A DNA stretch of 29,443 bases, from the IMG/VR virus record IMGVR_UViG_3300009506_000140, positions 1-29,443 of that record. One strand, given 5' to 3'. The notes beneath the pieces were generated by a model. It was not told the DNA's origin and did not search any database. It was given only the letters and a program-made list of their open reading frames with translations. Position numbers and translations under genes: made by a program. Shown here one piece after another: positions 6,372-13,498 of the stretch. Every line of letters starts with the position of its first letter. Positions within the stretch are counted from its first letter, which is position 1. The stretch comes from a virus.

Positions 6372-6635
6372 ATGCGGGAACGGATCGTGTGGTGGCCGTT
6401 TCGAAGGAAGCCGGCGTGGATGCGGCGTGAACCCGATATCACGATCACGGTGGCCCTGGATGGCGAACTGAAGTGGGAAATCCACGCACCGGCACCGGTG
6501 ATCGTGAATACCCACCAGGCCGGAAGCATGGATCGGATTCTGGGCGGCGGCGATCGATACGAAATCGAGGTTCGCAGTGGCGCATTTCAGGCCGGCCTGG
6601 ACGCGGCTGCCATAAAGCGGCGTGAAGGGAAGTGA
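6372..6635 (+). CDS. Hypothetical early protein
   Basis: An 87-residue protein; ATG 6372 follows AAAAAGGAAGGTGATGCAGA. The N-terminus is basic and tryptophan-rich (MRERIVWWPFRRKPAWMRRE). The rest looks like a small all-beta domain (ITITVALDGELKWEIH, then PVIVNTHQ) with a basic tail. No motif allows a function. It sits in the run of small genes between the radical SAM enzyme and the MazG-like protein. Confidence 0.65.
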   Translation: MRERIVWWPFRRKPAWMRREPDITITVALDGELKWEIHAPAPVIVNTHQAGSMDRILGGGDRYEIEVRSGAFQAGLDAAAIKRREGK

Positions 6636-6640
6636 TGCAG

Positions 6641-7021
6641 GTGGATATCGTGGGAAGGAAGGCGGGCCGCGGCGATGTATATGAAGCGATCGAATTAGAG
6701 GTGAACTATCAAGAGGAAAAGTGGGGATCAAACGAAGATGCAGATCGCGCCGGCCAGCACCCGATGGAATGGTTCATCATCCTGGCGGAAGAATTTGGCG
6801 AAGTGGCCCAGGCCTTGAATGAATGGCACTTCAGAAATCGGTTCGAAGGTATGGCGCTGGTGCGCGATGAACTGATTCAGTGCGCCGCCGTGGCCGTTTC
6901 CTGGCTGCAGGTGATAAACCAGTGGATCGGGAAGCCATATGCAGACGAAGAAACCGAAAAGGCCGTGGAAATGATGGTGCAGGATATCGAGGCCGATGAA
7001 GATCGGCGATCGGAAGGGTGA
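6641..7021 (+). CDS. MazG-like NTP pyrophosphohydrolase
   Basis: A 126-residue all-helical protein with the MazG-type layout: AIELEVNYQEEKWGS, then HPMEWFIILAEEFGEVAQAL (the EExGE metal-binding helix), and VRDELIQCAAVAVSWLQV (the second acidic helix). Such enzymes hydrolyse nucleoside triphosphates to monophosphate and pyrophosphate; phage versions adjust nucleotide pools or (p)ppGpp. GTG 6641 is chosen from the SD GAAGGGAAGTGATGCAG; ATG 6635 overlaps the upstream stop but is too close to the SD. Substrate is not determinable. Confidence 0.75.
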   Translation: MDIVGRKAGRGDVYEAIELEVNYQEEKWGSNEDADRAGQHPMEWFIILAEEFGEVAQALNEWHFRNRFEGMALVRDELIQCAAVAVSWLQVINQWIGKPYADEETEKAVEMMVQDIEADEDRRSEG

Positions 7022-7026
7022 TGCGG

Positions 7027-7302
7027 ATGGGCGAATCTACACCGAAGCGCGGCGGTTATCAGCCGAATGAATCCATGCCGCCGAATCGGATACCGCCGGA
7101 ACATCCGGCCAGGCCGCACAACTATCAGGCAAGTGAGTGGGTGCCCAGAATCGGTTATGCACTCGCGGTTCTGGATCAGGAAATTAAGATGCGGAAAAGG
7201 GTTTTTCACTCTCAATCTCAAATCAGGGATATGAAGGTGCAGGAGATGGAGCGCGTGAAAGAACTGATTTGTGAACTGCACGCGGCAGTTAAAGGAAGGT
7301 GA
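7027..7302 (+). CDS. Hypothetical early protein
   Basis: A 91-residue product starting at ATG 7027 after GGAAGGGTGATGCGG. The first 40 residues are proline-rich and look disordered (PPNRIPPEHPARPHN). The C-terminal half is a charged helix, KMRKRVFHSQSQIRDMKVQE, that could form a coiled coil. No family recognised. Confidence 0.65.
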   Translation: MGESTPKRGGYQPNESMPPNRIPPEHPARPHNYQASEWVPRIGYALAVLDQEIKMRKRVFHSQSQIRDMKVQEMERVKELICELHAAVKGR

Positions 7303-7307
7303 TGCGG

Positions 7308-7622
7308 ATGGATCTAAGGCAGGCGTTATGGGAAGGGTTCGGCCTGCTGCTGCTTCTGGGTATCTTCTTCATAATCGGCGCAGCCTATTTTCGATTCAAG
7401 GAACGCACTGGCAATCACTTCGCATCGCGCCCACCGCGGCTCGATTGCCTGGATGAAGTGACGCGCCAGCGGCTACACCGCCAGGCGCAGCAGGATGCGG
7501 CGGCCATGCAGGCCCAGATGGAAAGGAAGGCGGAAGATGAAGGAACTGATCGCAAACATCATTCTGATCGCGTTTATCGCCCTGGGTGTATTTCTGGCCC
7601 TGGCCGTGATCTTCGGCGATGA
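7308..7622 (+). CDS. Single-pass membrane protein
   Basis: A 104-residue protein from ATG 7308 (SD AAAGGAAGGTGATGCGG). One transmembrane segment lies at residues 9-29 (EGFGLLLLLGIFFIIGAAYF). A basic, Gln/Ala-rich cytoplasmic helix follows. The last 28 residues overlap a second frame at 7537-7629 and look like translated shadow sequence. Membrane localisation is well supported; a holin-like or superinfection role would be a guess, since it sits in the early operon and not next to a lysin. Confidence 0.65.
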   Translation: MDLRQALWEGFGLLLLLGIFFIIGAAYFRFKERTGNHFASRPPRLDCLDEVTRQRLHRQAQQDAAAMQAQMERKAEDEGTDRKHHSDRVYRPGCISGPGRDLRR

Positions 7623-7629
7623 AAGGTGA
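7537..7629 (+). CDS. 30-residue membrane microprotein nested in the preceding gene
   Basis: ATG 7537 follows GGAAAGGAAGGCGGAAG and encodes MKELIANIILIAFIALGVFL plus ALAVIFGDER, almost entirely one hydrophobic helix. It starts inside the 3' end of the 7308-7622 gene in a different frame and ends 7 bases past it. There is no Cys, so it is not an Rz1-type lipoprotein. The strong SD and clean membrane helix favour a real gene. Confidence 0.6.
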   Translation: MKELIANIILIAFIALGVFLALAVIFGDER

Positions 7630-7633
7630 TGCG

Positions 7634-7954
7634 ATGGAAGGTAAAGATCACATCATCCATGGCGAAGGCGGGAAGGTTCACCGCATCACCGTTTACGATG
7701 GTGATTCCCTGGGCACCGGGAACGCCGGCGCACGCCATATCAGGATTTTGGAAAGCGAACAGGTGGCCATGCTGGTGAAGCTGCTGAACGATGTTCACGG
7801 CGTTATCGAGGATGAACACGATCGCCGGAATTCCTATGTGAACCGCATCGATGGATCGAACGATATCAGGCGATGCCCTGGCTGCGAAATATGCCATGAT
7901 CTGATCCCGCGCCTGGAACGCATCCGCAGGATGGTGGAAGGGTGCCATCGGTAA
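7634..7954 (+). CDS. Cys-containing hypothetical early protein
   Basis: 106 residues from ATG 7634, after AAAGGTGATGCG. It contains beta-rich N-terminal sequence (KVHRITVYDGDSLGTG), a helix (SEQVAMLVKLLNDVHGVIED) and a C-terminal CPGCEICHD cluster where three Cys and a His could bind a metal. Its stop overlaps the next start (TAATG). Function unknown. Confidence 0.65.
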   Translation: MEGKDHIIHGEGGKVHRITVYDGDSLGTGNAGARHIRILESEQVAMLVKLLNDVHGVIEDEHDRRNSYVNRIDGSNDIRRCPGCEICHDLIPRLERIRRMVEGCHR

Positions 7955-8277
7955 TGCCGTGGTATGGGGATCAGTATTCATACCCGCCGCTGGTGGTGCG
8001 GCTGATCTTCGAAACCTATATGGAACGTGAAGAAGCCGCGCCGGCCAGGCCACATTCCACGCGATCGGCGGAACTGTATGATTTTAAGGGTGCGATGGAA
8101 GGCCTGGGCCTTTCGCCGCATCAGGTTAAGCTGATGAACTTCCGCCTGTTAGGATTCACCTGGCGGCAAATTGCGGCGATTGTAGGCGTGCCCTATTCCA
8201 CCATCTACAAGCGCGGCGTGATCCCCGAAAAGGAACTGATGCTGAAGATGGCCGGCACGATAAAGAAAGGAAGGTGA
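7954..8277 (+). CDS. HTH protein, late-transcription regulator candidate
   Basis: A 107-residue protein starting at ATG 7954 (overlap TAATG; GGAAGGGTG upstream). Its C-terminal part, LSPHQVKLMNFRLLGFTWRQ IAAIVGVPYSTIYKRG, has the layout of sigma region 4-like or ArpU-like HTH domains: RQIAAIVGV as the first helix and YSTIYKRG as the recognition helix. In many phages of Gram-positive bacteria a protein of this type lies at the end of the early operon and activates late genes. The promoter/terminator pair at 9211-9300 would be a natural target, which is inference. Confidence 0.7.
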   Translation: MPWYGDQYSYPPLVVRLIFETYMEREEAAPARPHSTRSAELYDFKGAMEGLGLSPHQVKLMNFRLLGFTWRQIAAIVGVPYSTIYKRGVIPEKELMLKMAGTIKKGR

Positions 8278-8282
8278 TATAA

Positions 8283-8696
8283 GTGCCAGATGAAAATCGG
8301 TGCCCACGGTGCGGCAGGGAATACGATCCGGCACATTTTATGGGATTTAGGGATGTGTGCCTGATCGCCCACGATGATGCGGGCGATCCGCTGAACGATT
8401 ACCAGCTGGCCGATCTGGGATATCTGTGCTATCAGTGCCAGATCGAACTGGCCGAAGCGGTGATGAAAACCGTCACGGCCAGAATCGATCATACCGCCAC
8501 GCCGGCGGATATACCGGTGGCCACCACCACAATCACTTCAATCGATGCGCCGGTGTGGGCCGAGAAGATGATTCGGCAATTGTGGTGGGAGCGGATCAAA
8601 CGCCGCCTGGCGTGGGCCGGCGCGATCCTGCTTCTGCTGGCCCTTTATGCCGCGATATATACCGGCGTGTATTTGCTGGTTCACTGGATATTCTGA
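8283..8696 (+). CDS. Zinc-ribbon protein with a C-terminal membrane anchor
   Basis: GTG 8283 follows GGAAGGTGATATAA. The 137-residue product has CPRCGREYD near residue 7 and CYQC near residue 49, forming a probable zinc ribbon. A Thr/Ala/Pro-rich linker follows, then one membrane helix near residues 110-134 (LAWAGAILLLLALYAAIYTG). The predicted topology is a cytoplasmic ribbon on a C-terminal tail anchor. I do not know the family; zinc ribbon plus tail anchor occurs in phage proteins that tether to membranes. Confidence 0.65.
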   Translation: MPDENRCPRCGREYDPAHFMGFRDVCLIAHDDAGDPLNDYQLADLGYLCYQCQIELAEAVMKTVTARIDHTATPADIPVATTTITSIDAPVWAEKMIRQLWWERIKRRLAWAGAILLLLALYAAIYTGVYLLVHWIF

Positions 8697-8708
8697 AAGG
8701 ATGGCACC

Positions 8709-8897
8709 ATGGATGATGTAAAGGTTCTGCGCGAATTCATGAAATGTACGTTGTGCGGGAAGATCGTTTATTATTGCGAACGGAACGAAGTGATGATGGT
8801 GGAACCACAATCCCTTAATACCCTACTCGAAACGCAAACATATGAACGGCGATGGATCGAATGGTGGTGCGATGATTGTTACCAGGGCAAGGCATGA
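8709..8897 (+). CDS. Small zinc-binding protein
   Basis: A 62-residue protein; ATG 8709 follows GAAAGGATGGCACC. CTLC near residue 13 and CDDC near residue 54 give a two-knuckle zinc site, with an additional Cys in YYCERN. It is one of at least five small CxxC proteins in the early operon. No further assignment is possible. Confidence 0.65.
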   Translation: MDDVKVLREFMKCTLCGKIVYYCERNEVMMVEPQSLNTLLETQTYERRWIEWWCDDCYQGKA

Positions 8898-8911
8898 AAG
8901 GAAGGTGCAGG

Positions 8912-9214
8912 ATGGCAGCAGATGGATCGGTTAGCTTGGGCGATCGCGTGAAGGATCGCATCACCGATTTCGAGGGAATCGTGGTGGGTATTTATATGTA
9001 TCTTCACGGTTGCCGGCGGATCGGCGTGGAACCAAAGGTGGATAGTGAAGGGAAGATGAAGAAGGGTGCCACCTTCGATGAAGGATCGCTGGAAATCATC
9101 GAACATCTGGCATATGTGCCGGACGATGGGCCAGGCCCATCCCGGTCGATCGCAACGCCTGAACCGGAGAAAGGCGGCCCGCCCTTATACATGGATGAAG
9201 GCCGGCTGATTTGA
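8912..9214 (+). CDS. Conserved-type phage protein with an SH3-like pattern
   Basis: A 100-residue protein from ATG 8912 (SD GAAAGGAAGGTGCAGG). The sequence VSLGDRVKDRITDFEGIVVG, then HGCRRIGVEPKVDSEGKMKK and ATFDEGSLEII, follows a pattern I associate with small phage proteins of unknown role (a short beta-barrel, G-x-V-K-D ... F-x-G-I ... GC-x-R ... FDE). The C-terminal third is Pro/Gly-rich and probably disordered. It is the last early gene; its stop codon overlaps the -35 box of the promoter candidate at 9211. Confidence 0.7.
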   Translation: MAADGSVSLGDRVKDRITDFEGIVVGIYMYLHGCRRIGVEPKVDSEGKMKKGATFDEGSLEIIEHLAYVPDDGPGPSRSIATPEPEKGGPPLYMDEGRLI

Positions 9215-9240
9215 CAAAGGTATAATCAGGATCGCATAAT
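9211..9240 (+). promoter_or_regulatory. Late promoter candidate
   Basis: TTGACA at 9211-9216 matches the -35 consensus exactly. CATAAT at 9235-9240 matches 5 of 6 of the -10, with an 18-base spacer. Transcription would begin near 9247, just before the hairpin at 9275-9299. A TATAAT at 9221 is too close to the -35 to pair with it. Confidence 0.5.
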
Positions 9241-9274
9241 TTCTGGTAACATCGGGAAGCATCGCCATAACAGG

Positions 9275-9300
9275 AAGGCCCGCCACTCAGGCGGGCCTTT
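9275..9300 (+). terminator. Hairpin terminator between early and late genes
   Basis: AAGGCCCGCC (9275-9284) pairs perfectly with GGCGGGCCTT (9290-9299) around a 5-base loop, followed by only TTT then CGCAT. A GC-rich 10-bp stem at the early/late boundary supports termination, though the short T-run makes it moderate. Confidence 0.7.
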
Positions 9301-9336
9301 CGCATACCCATCATCGCGTGAAAGGAAGGTGCCGAA

Positions 9337-9864
9337 ATGAAGGTGGATGAACTTCTGAATGCCGCCCTGGGATTTATGTTCAGGGTGGAACACATCAGGG
9401 ATGGTGAGGTGATCGGTTTCGAGGATTTCAGCCCGAACCAGATGGTGAACGAAGGGCTGGATGATATCTGGAACGCCTATTTTAAGGGATCACCAGCCGT
9501 GCCTGGCGATGGCGAACTGTATATGGGCCTGTATACGAACAGCGGTTCGCTGGATCAGGAAACTGAGCTAACCGATATCACCGAACCATCTGGGTACGGC
9601 TATGCGCGGATATCGGTGGCGCGATCCGCGGTAACCATCACCGAAGAAGATACGCCGGCGCAGGCCTACTTCACCACGGATCAGAAAACCTTCACCGCGT
9701 CGGGCGGCGCATGGTCTACTGTCTACGGCGGATTCCTGTGCATCGATCGTGCCGCCGGCAGCGATGTTCTGATCTGTTTCGATGAATTCAGCACCACGCG
9801 AACCCTGCAGGATGGCGATCAGCTCAAGGTTACCGTGAAGGGCAAGCGGCAAAACCCGGCCTGA
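9337..9864 (+). CDS. Probable virion structural protein
   Basis: A 175-residue beta-rich protein; ATG 9337 follows GAAAGGAAGGTGCCGAA. The segment NQMVNEGLDDIWNAYFKGS, then ELYMGLYTNSG and GYGYARISVARS, matches a recurrent pattern in phage virion proteins: an N-x-GL-D helix, a GL(Y/I) strand and a GY-x-R strand. These proteins often lie near fibres or head decorations. First gene of the late operon, followed at 9871 and 10388 by two genes in the same cassette. Its exact position in the particle is unknown. Confidence 0.65.
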   Translation: MKVDELLNAALGFMFRVEHIRDGEVIGFEDFSPNQMVNEGLDDIWNAYFKGSPAVPGDGELYMGLYTNSGSLDQETELTDITEPSGYGYARISVARSAVTITEEDTPAQAYFTTDQKTFTASGGAWSTVYGGFLCIDRAAGSDVLICFDEFSTTRTLQDGDQLKVTVKGKRQNPA

Positions 9865-9870
9865 TGAACC

Positions 9871-10374
9871 ATGGCTGATTACGATTTTACCTTCAGCACG
9901 AAGAAGCAGCGGCAGGGCATCCTGAACCTGGGCCTGGCCTTTGTCGAAAACTTTAACACCTTATATCAGGCCGTAGTGGTGGAAGGCCGCACGGATGTTT
10001 CCGATCTGCTGCAGGCATCCGCGCCATGGGAACAACTAACCTGCTTTTCCGGCGAAACCACTTCCGTATGCAAAGAAATGGTGCTGGCGAAGGAGCTGCC
10101 TTTAACGCCGGCGGGATGCGCGGAAGCAAAATGCCCGCTGCAGCGTGCGTGTTATTTCTATGTGCCGAAGTATGTTCTATATGCGAAGGCCCAGAACTAT
10201 CTGGCCATCGGGAAGGAACTGGAAAACGATGCGCAGCTGGCGGTGATGTGTTCTAACTGCGATCACTTCTCAATATGCAAAGGCCTGGCCCGGCAGGCCC
10301 GCCTGATCGAATGCCTTGAAGAAATGAAAGCAGCACTGGAAGCGGGTGTGAATGAAATCAAGGCACTGATCTGA
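9871..10374 (+). CDS. Cysteine-rich protein of the virion cassette
   Basis: A 167-residue protein with about ten cysteines. They are concentrated between residues 58 and 148 (LTCFSG, SVCKEM, AGCAEAKCPLQRACYF, VMCSNCDHFSICKG, IECLEE). The spacing suggests bound zinc, an iron-sulfur cluster or disulfides. N- and C-terminal parts are helical and without cysteine. The gene begins 6 bases after the previous stop and is followed by the repeat protein at 10388, which also has a conserved Cys in each repeat. I do not recognise the family. Confidence 0.65.
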   Translation: MADYDFTFSTKKQRQGILNLGLAFVENFNTLYQAVVVEGRTDVSDLLQASAPWEQLTCFSGETTSVCKEMVLAKELPLTPAGCAEAKCPLQRACYFYVPKYVLYAKAQNYLAIGKELENDAQLAVMCSNCDHFSICKGLARQARLIECLEEMKAALEAGVNEIKALI

Positions 10375-10387
10375 AAGGAAGGCCGCC

Positions 10388-13006
10388 ATGGCGAACGGTT
10401 ATTATCGCATCGCGGCCAGTGGTGATGATTGCGAAGCAACGCCTTCAGGGTGGAATTACAATACCACCTATTTGCGCGAAGGCAACGTGGCCGGAACCAT
10501 CTATCGCACCTTCCTGCGGTTCGCATTAGATATTCCAGATGGCGCGGTGATCGATGATGCCCGCCTGGTGATGTGGCAGGATGGCACCTATTCGAATTCG
10601 GATGTAACCGGCACCATCATCAGCCTGCTGGATGAAGATGACTGTGCGGACTTCACCGCATCGAATCCCTATTCGCGTACAGTATGCAGTTCGCCGGCGG
10701 CGGTTGCATGGGCGGATATCTATGGCATCGATGATTCCTGGCGGCAATCTACGGATATCAAAACGCTGGTGCAGGGATTCATCGATCGCGCCGGCTATGG
10801 CACTGGGCAATATATGGGCCTGCGCCTTTCGGCGGATGGCGGATCATCGGGGCAATACTGGTGCAGTGTGCAGTGGGATTACGGCGCGAATCAGCGGCGT
10901 GCGATGCTGGTGGTGGCATATCATACCGTAGACGAAACCGGCAAGGCCGTGATCTTCCGCGAGGTGGCGGCATCCGGCGATGATACCTGGATGGATTCGA
11001 ACGATACCGCATCGCGTAGCACGGAAGTGCAGATCGAATTCGGGGCCAGTGACGAAAAAACGCCGATCATGGAACGCGCCTTTGCGCGGTGGTCACTGGC
11101 GGCCAGCGGGAACCAGGTGGAAGTGCCGGCAGGCACCACCATCGATAACGCGATCGCGGTGATGGTTTCGCTGCTGACGAACACGAACGCCTTCACCGCG
11201 AAGATCGGTGCCCTGGAAGATGAATCGGAATTCACGGCCACCGGCACCGGTATCTATAACCGCGCCATCATCAGCGGGGAAACCGACTGGGCACCGGCCA
11301 GCGGAGATGATCGCGGCATCCATCCCACTTCCGATTTCGCAGCCAGGGTTCAGGAACGCACCGATCAAACCGGCGCATCCGGATATGATCCCGATGGCAC
11401 CGGGGATCAGCCATACCTGGGCATCCGCATCAGCTATGGCACCGGCACATCGCGGAACTACCGCCGGCAATACGCTTCCCAGGATCACACGGCGCAGTTC
11501 GCGCCGCTGCTGATCCTGAGGTTCGATTACCCGAAGGTATATACCGAAGATTGCCTGGCGTATGATCGCGTGGGTATCGTTGCCACGGAAATCCACGAAA
11601 CCGGTGCGCAAATCTACTATGAGGATTGCGTGGTATATGATCGCGCCGGCGTAACCGCATCGGATGAAGCGGTTCTAACCGATGCGTGCCTGGTATACGA
11701 TCGTGAAGATACAACGGCCACCGATGCAGCCGTGCTAACCGATTCCTGCCTGGCATCGGAAAGGGTGGGAATCGCCGCCGCGGATGTGGCGGTTCTTTCT
11801 GACGCCTGCATAGCGGGCGATCGCCTGGCGGTGGCGGCCACAGATCAGGCGGTGCGCGTCGATTCACTCCTGCTATATGATCGCACCGGTATTGCCATCA
11901 CCGATGCGGCGGTGCGCACCGATGCCTGCCTGGCATATGATCGCGTGGGTATCACCGCCAGCGAAACCACTGTGGCGGAAATCGCGTGCCTTCTTTACGA
12001 TCGCGCAGCGGTTACCGCCAGCGATGCAGCAGTGCGCGTGGATTCGTGCCTGCTTTACGATCGGGCCGAAGTAACCGCCGAAGGCCTTCAGGTGGCCCAG
12101 GAAGCGTGCGTGGCCCAGGATAGGGTTTCTGTCTCGGCAAGCGATCTGGCCGTATTCTCGGATGTTTGTACGGCGTTCGAGCGCATCCAGATCACGGCGG
12201 ATGATGTTCTGGGCGAAACCTTCATCGAAGATTGTGTGCTATACGATCGATGCGGGATCACGGCCAGCGATGCCGGCGTGATGGTGGATGCCTGCCTGGC
12301 CGGCGATCGCATCCAGGTAACAGCTGCCGATCTGGCCGTGCGCATCGATGCCTGCCTGATCGGGGATCGGGTGGAAGTGGCCGCGGCTGATCTGGCCGTG
12401 CGCATCGATGCCTGCCTGGCCGGCGATCGCGTGGTGATAACCGCAAGCGATGTTTACGAACCAGGCACAGCGATATATATCGAAGATTGCCTGGCATACG
12501 ATCGCGCCGGCGTAACCGCCAGTGATGTGGCGATCTTTACCGATGCCTGCCTGCTGCGGGATCGGGTGGAAGTAAACGCTACCATCGGCGGAGTATGGGA
12601 AATCGCGTGCCTGGCATATGACCGCACCGGGATCGTGGCCACGCCTTCGCGGGTGATGTTCGATACCTGCCTGGCGCATGATCGCCTGGCGGTAACCGCC
12701 GCGAACCTGGAAGTGAACACCGATGCCTGTTTATTCTACATAAACACGCAGGTAACCGCGGCGAATTTCTCGATCCGGCTGGCCGATTGCCTGGCATACG
12801 ATCGCGTTTATATCCTGGCCCTGGGCCGGCTGAATCCCACCATCGATATCATCGGCGGCGCGGCGAAGGAAGGCGGCATCACCGGCGGGGCCGCGAAGGA
12901 AGGCGGCGTGGTGGGCGGGGCCGCGAAGGTGGGAACCATTACCGGCGGGGCCGCGAAGGAAGGCGATATCATCGGCGGCGCGGCGAAGGAAGGCGATCTG
13001 GGATGA
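10388..13006 (+). CDS. Giant Cys-repeat virion protein, probable adhesin or fibre
   Basis: An 872-residue protein. Two beta-sandwich-like domains occupy residues 1-180 and 181-383. Both carry an ASGDD motif, and a TFLRFALDIPDGAVIDDARL strand pattern resembles DNRLRE or carbohydrate-binding modules. Residues about 384-815 consist of some 21 tandem units of 20 residues with consensus DACLAYDRVGITASDAAVRT. The Cys is kept in all but one unit (DSLLLYDR). Longer connectors interrupt near units 1, 11 and 15. Residues 821-872 are five ten-residue units of the form IGGAAKEGG. No signal peptide is seen. Placement between a structural-type gene and the terminase suggests a virion fibre or adhesin. Start ATG 10388 follows GAAAGGAAGGCCGCC. 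Confidence 0.75.
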   Translation: MANGYYRIAASGDDCEATPSGWNYNTTYLREGNVAGTIYRTFLRFALDIPDGAVIDDARLVMWQDGTYSNSDVTGTIISLLDEDDCADFTASNPYSRTVCSSPAAVAWADIYGIDDSWRQSTDIKTLVQGFIDRAGYGTGQYMGLRLSADGGSSGQYWCSVQWDYGANQRRAMLVVAYHTVDETGKAVIFREVAASGDDTWMDSNDTASRSTEVQIEFGASDEKTPIMERAFARWSLAASGNQVEVPAGTTIDNAIAVMVSLLTNTNAFTAKIGALEDESEFTATGTGIYNRAIISGETDWAPASGDDRGIHPTSDFAARVQERTDQTGASGYDPDGTGDQPYLGIRISYGTGTSRNYRRQYASQDHTAQFAPLLILRFDYPKVYTEDCLAYDRVGIVATEIHETGAQIYYEDCVVYDRAGVTASDEAVLTDACLVYDREDTTATDAAVLTDSCLASERVGIAAADVAVLSDACIAGDRLAVAATDQAVRVDSLLLYDRTGIAITDAAVRTDACLAYDRVGITASETTVAEIACLLYDRAAVTASDAAVRVDSCLLYDRAEVTAEGLQVAQEACVAQDRVSVSASDLAVFSDVCTAFERIQITADDVLGETFIEDCVLYDRCGITASDAGVMVDACLAGDRIQVTAADLAVRIDACLIGDRVEVAAADLAVRIDACLAGDRVVITASDVYEPGTAIYIEDCLAYDRAGVTASDVAIFTDACLLRDRVEVNATIGGVWEIACLAYDRTGIVATPSRVMFDTCLAHDRLAVTAANLEVNTDACLFYINTQVTAANFSIRLADCLAYDRVYILALGRLNPTIDIIGGAAKEGGITGGAAKEGGVVGGAAKVGTITGGAAKEGDIIGGAAKEGDLG
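11541..12830 (+). repeat. 60-bp coding tandem repeats (about 21 units)
   Basis: DNA period is 60 bases, matching the 20-residue protein unit. Units near 12287-12430 are nearly identical: a stretch at 12329-12358 recurs exactly 60 bases later at 12389-12418, and CCTGGCCGGCGATCGC ending at 12310 recurs 120 bases later. Recent unit duplication or gene conversion is likely there, while other units have diverged. Confidence 0.85.
12842..13003 (+). repeat. 30-bp coding repeats (five GGAAKEG units)
   Basis: Five 30-base units encode IGGAAKEGG-like decapeptides. The first and fifth are almost the same at DNA level (GGCGGCGCGGCGAAGGAAGG), as are units two and four (GGCGGGGCCGCGAAGGAAGG). They form the C-terminus of the repeat protein. 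Confidence 0.85.
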
Positions 13007-13018
13007 AAGGAAGATACC

Positions 13019-13402
13019 ATGGCCACCGGATTTGATTTCGAGCTGATCCGCGGGCGATACCACGAACGGAACGGTGTGGCGAAGGATAATGCCGGCAACG
13101 TGATGGGCATCGCCGATCCGGTGAAGGTGGAATTCTACATGGAATCGCTGGACGATTCCGCGTACTACCTTTCGAAATCCACCGATGCCGGCGAGGGCAT
13201 CACGAAGGTATCGCCTGGCGATGGAACCTATACCATCACCTTTAACCATGATGATCTGGCCGATTTTCCCACCGGCGATTATATCTATGAAATCGCATAC
13301 ATCGATAACCCTTCCGCGCCGGCGGAAGTATATACCGAGAACCCGAAGGCAACCGAAGAAGGTGTGATTCGGGTGATCGATTCCCTGATCGAAGTGGAGT
13401 GA
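13019..13402 (+). CDS. Beta-domain virion accessory protein
   Basis: A 127-residue protein from ATG 13019, after GAAAGGAAGATACC. The pattern FDFELIRGRYHERNGVAKDN, then VKVEFYMESL, YLSKSTDAGEGI, DGTYTITFNHDDLADFPTGD, YIYEIAYID and a final VIRVIDS strand fits the small immunoglobulin-like or BppU-N-like domains that link phage fibres or baseplate parts. It directly follows the repeat protein, so it may be its partner or anchor. No enzymatic motif is visible. Confidence 0.65.
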   Translation: MATGFDFELIRGRYHERNGVAKDNAGNVMGIADPVKVEFYMESLDDSAYYLSKSTDAGEGITKVSPGDGTYTITFNHDDLADFPTGDYIYEIAYIDNPSAPAEVYTENPKATEEGVIRVIDSLIEVE

Positions 13403-13407
13403 TCCCG

Positions 13408-13485
13408 GTGGAAGCATGGGTGGCCCTGCTGATATTCGTGTGCCTGGCCGCCATGCTGCTGATGCTGTTCAAGTGGATCGGATGA
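13408..13485 (+). CDS. 25-residue membrane microprotein
   Basis: GTG 13408, with TGGAGTGATCCC before it, encodes MEAWVALLIFVCLAAMLLML followed by FKWIG, a single membrane helix with one basic residue at the end. It fits exactly between the beta-domain protein and the small terminase with 5- and 13-base gaps. That placement supports a real gene; the role is unknown (a holin-like or assembly peptide would be a guess). Confidence 0.55.
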   Translation: MEAWVALLIFVCLAAMLLMLFKWIG

Positions 13486-13498
13486 AGGTGGTGCAGGG

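Noticed and set aside
9211-9226. TTGACA followed by TATAAT four bases later
   Set aside because: Spacing is far too short for RNA polymerase; the CATAAT at 9235 gives an 18-base spacer and is preferred.
11541-12830. Regular 60-base periodicity considered as a CRISPR array or satellite
   Set aside because: The periodicity is continuous coding sequence with 20-residue units and no separate spacers; variation is mostly at protein-tolerated sites.
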